Shown piece by piece: positions 62,803-64,000 of a stretch of DNA of 64,000 bases. The stretch is from contig NZ_NPEA01000008.1 in assembly GCF_002812205.1 (NCBI RefSeq), forward strand, positions 67,434-131,433. The letters are read 5' to 3'. Within the stretch, counting starts at the first letter, position 1. Each line of letters starts with the position of its first letter. Both the position numbers and the translations under genes were made by a program. The DNA is from Leptospira neocaledonica (GTDB lineage Bacteria; Spirochaetota; Leptospiria; Leptospirales; Leptospiraceae). The notes under the pieces were generated by a model that made no database searches, had not been told where the DNA came from, and worked only from the letters and a program-made list of their open reading frames with translations.

Positions 62803-64000
62803 TTAACGTTTCTTTTTGGTAAGGGCTTTTTTCTTTACCTTCTTACTTCCGTTCCTATGTGCCGGAGGAGCGTCTTGAATATCCTCTTCATCATATAGCG
62901 AAACGTATGCTTCCGGATGAAGTTCGAATGTTTCTGCTCCCGCGGCCTCATGTTTTCTATCTCCCACTAAGACTAAATATAGAGAAGGCAGAACCGTCAG
63001 TACCAGGAATAAGGCGGAGAATAAGCCTCCTACGATTACCGTAGCCAAAGGCCTCTGAACATCCGAACCGACTCCGGACGCCAAGGTAGCTGGAATTAGT
63101 CCGAGTAAAGCGAGTAACATCGTCATTAGCATTGGTCGCAATTGAATCACAGCTGCTTGTGTTACTGCTTCTTTCGTGGTTAAAGTCGGCTCGTCTCTCA
63201 AAAGATGATTTGTCCTGGAAACAAAAAGTACTCCCGACATGGTAGCAATCCCGAATAAGGAGATAAAACCTACCCCACTGGATACGTTAAAATAATACCC
63301 TCTAAATAGAAGCGCATACATTCCTCCCACTAAGGAGAGAGGCAAACAGGCTAAAGCCACATATACATATTTTAAATTTCTATAAAGTAAGAACAATACT
63401 CCAAAAATGATCGCAATAGTTACAGGAATAACGATCGCTAGTTTTTTACCTACCCGAGCAAGGTTCTCATACTGTCCGCCGTAACGAACCTCGTATCCTT
63501 CCGGAAGTTTTATTTTCTGCTGCACTTTTTTACGAAGTTCGTTCACGAAACCACCTTGGTCTCGACCTCTTACGTTTGTTCTTACGGTAATGGTCCTTCT
63601 ACCTTCCTGGCGAAAGATCATAGTAGGTCCGTCTTCTAATGTGATCTTCGCTAATTGAGAAAGAGGCACCCTTTCTCCCTTAGGAGAAATGATCGGCATC
63701 GCCTCTATCGCTCTTTTAGAAGCTCTGTAATCCTTGGAAAATCGAACTACGATTCCGAATCGAGCAGGTGTTTTTGGAGGAATATCGGAAGGTCCCTCAT
63801 ACAAGGTGCTGATCCTTTGCATTCCGATGGCAGCTTCTACCATCTGTTGGATATCGCTTACATTGATCCCATAACGGGCCGCTGCTTCCCTATCAATTCG
63901 AACAGTTAACTGTGGACTATCCGCCTCTTGCTCTATTCCGAATTCGCTCGCTCCTGGCATATCCTTTACAATATCTAGGATTTCTTCCGCAAGTTTACGC
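62803..64000 (-). CDS. Efflux RND transporter permease, C-terminal part (CusA/CzcA-type)
   Basis: The frame is open to the right edge, so this is the C-terminal portion (about 399 residues) of a large RND pump. The segment near the window edge reads [20 protein letters not shown], followed by [20 protein letters not shown] and [14 protein letters not shown], the CusA/CzcA-type docking region. Then come transmembrane helices 8-12 with [20 protein letters not shown] and [21 protein letters not shown] then GSDVQRPLA (helix 11/12). A basic cytoplasmic tail ([13 protein letters not shown]) ends it. Metal efflux is likely; the metal is not determined. Partner genes would lie to the right. Confidence 0.88.
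   Translation of the reverse strand, partial: RKLAEEILDIVKDMPGASEFGIEQEADSPQLTVRIDREAAARYGINVSDIQQMVEAAIGMQRISTLYEGPSDIPPKTPARFGIVVRFSKDYRASKRAIEAMPIISPKGERVPLSQLAKITLEDGPTMIFRQEGRRTITVRTNVRGRDQGGFVNELRKKVQQKIKLPEGYEVRYGGQYENLARVGKKLAIVIPVTIAIIFGVLFLLYRNLKYVYVALACLPLSLVGGMYALLFRGYYFNVSSGVGFISLFGIATMSGVLFVSRTNHLLRDEPTLTTKEAVTQAAVIQLRPMLMTMLLALLGLIPATLASGVGSDVQRPLATVIVGGLFSALFLVLTVLPSLYLVLVGDRKHEAAGAETFELHPEAYVSLYDEEDIQDAPPAHRNGSKKVKKKALTKKKR

Overview
The window comes from a spirochete of the genus Leptospira. Evidence includes the SpiroCoCo-type coiled-coil giant, the DUF1577/PilZ protein, small lipoproteins with loose spirochaetal lipoboxes, an archaeal-type histone-fold gene and Leptospira-type intergenic repeats. 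The base composition looks near 40% GC by eye, richer than L. interrogans, which points to a saprophytic or intermediate-clade species. The window is ordinary chromosome: dense genes in short operons on both strands. I saw no rRNA, tRNA, prophage, CRISPR array or transposase.

Layout. 0.2-9.3 kb: an HATPase-like regulator and an SDR, an AT-rich gap, an ArsR regulator, a minus-strand mutY-ubiD-hldD operon, a repeat-rich gap (6.35-6.8 kb), then a divergent SDR/AraC pair and a Pr6Pr membrane protein. 9.3-16.4 kb: queG, a DUF350 protein, map, a bacterial histone and the 1193-aa coiled-coil protein. 16.4-22.9 kb: a methyltransferase, a STAS protein, a GldA/GldF/GldG/DUF4340 ABC-2 operon and an isoprenylcysteine-methyltransferase-like enzyme that could be LmtA. 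22.9-31.5 kb: a PpiD-like chaperone with cheX, TPR proteins, FapA, XerD with an anti-sigma-type kinase, and lipoproteins. 31.5-35.3 kb: SGNH, MBOAT and SGNH/AlgX-like genes, probably an O-acetylation module. 35.4-38.2 kb: trxB behind a near-perfect Per/Fur-type palindrome, an EF-hand-like protein and a secreted CBM48 protein. 38.3-45.7 kb: a 1244-aa DPF-repeat/TPR membrane protein, wecG-like, thiE, thiS, rsmE and a LolA-like protein. 45.8-50.8 kb: guaB, DUF1577/PilZ, a desaturase and an EAL protein. 50.9-56.6 kb: a probable D-arabinofuranose glycosylation cluster (AftB-like transferase, second polytopic glycosyltransferase, DprE1-like and DprE2-like enzymes). 56.6-64 kb: an Ate/Bpt aminoacyl-transferase, rnhA, a CCA-type nucleotidyltransferase, a porin behind a textbook sigma-54 promoter, a small membrane protein and the C-terminal part of a CusA/CzcA-type RND pump running off the right edge.

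The strongest leads are the DprE1/DprE2/AftB-like cluster, the histone gene next to a membrane-anchored coiled-coil protein with an HTH-like tail, the sigma-54 porin promoter, the Per-box-like operator over the trxB start site, and a Shine-Dalgarno-sequestering hairpin before the desaturase. Start codons were adjusted where ribosome binding sites, signal peptides or family alignment from memory favoured a downstream start. All family assignments are by eye, without database searches.
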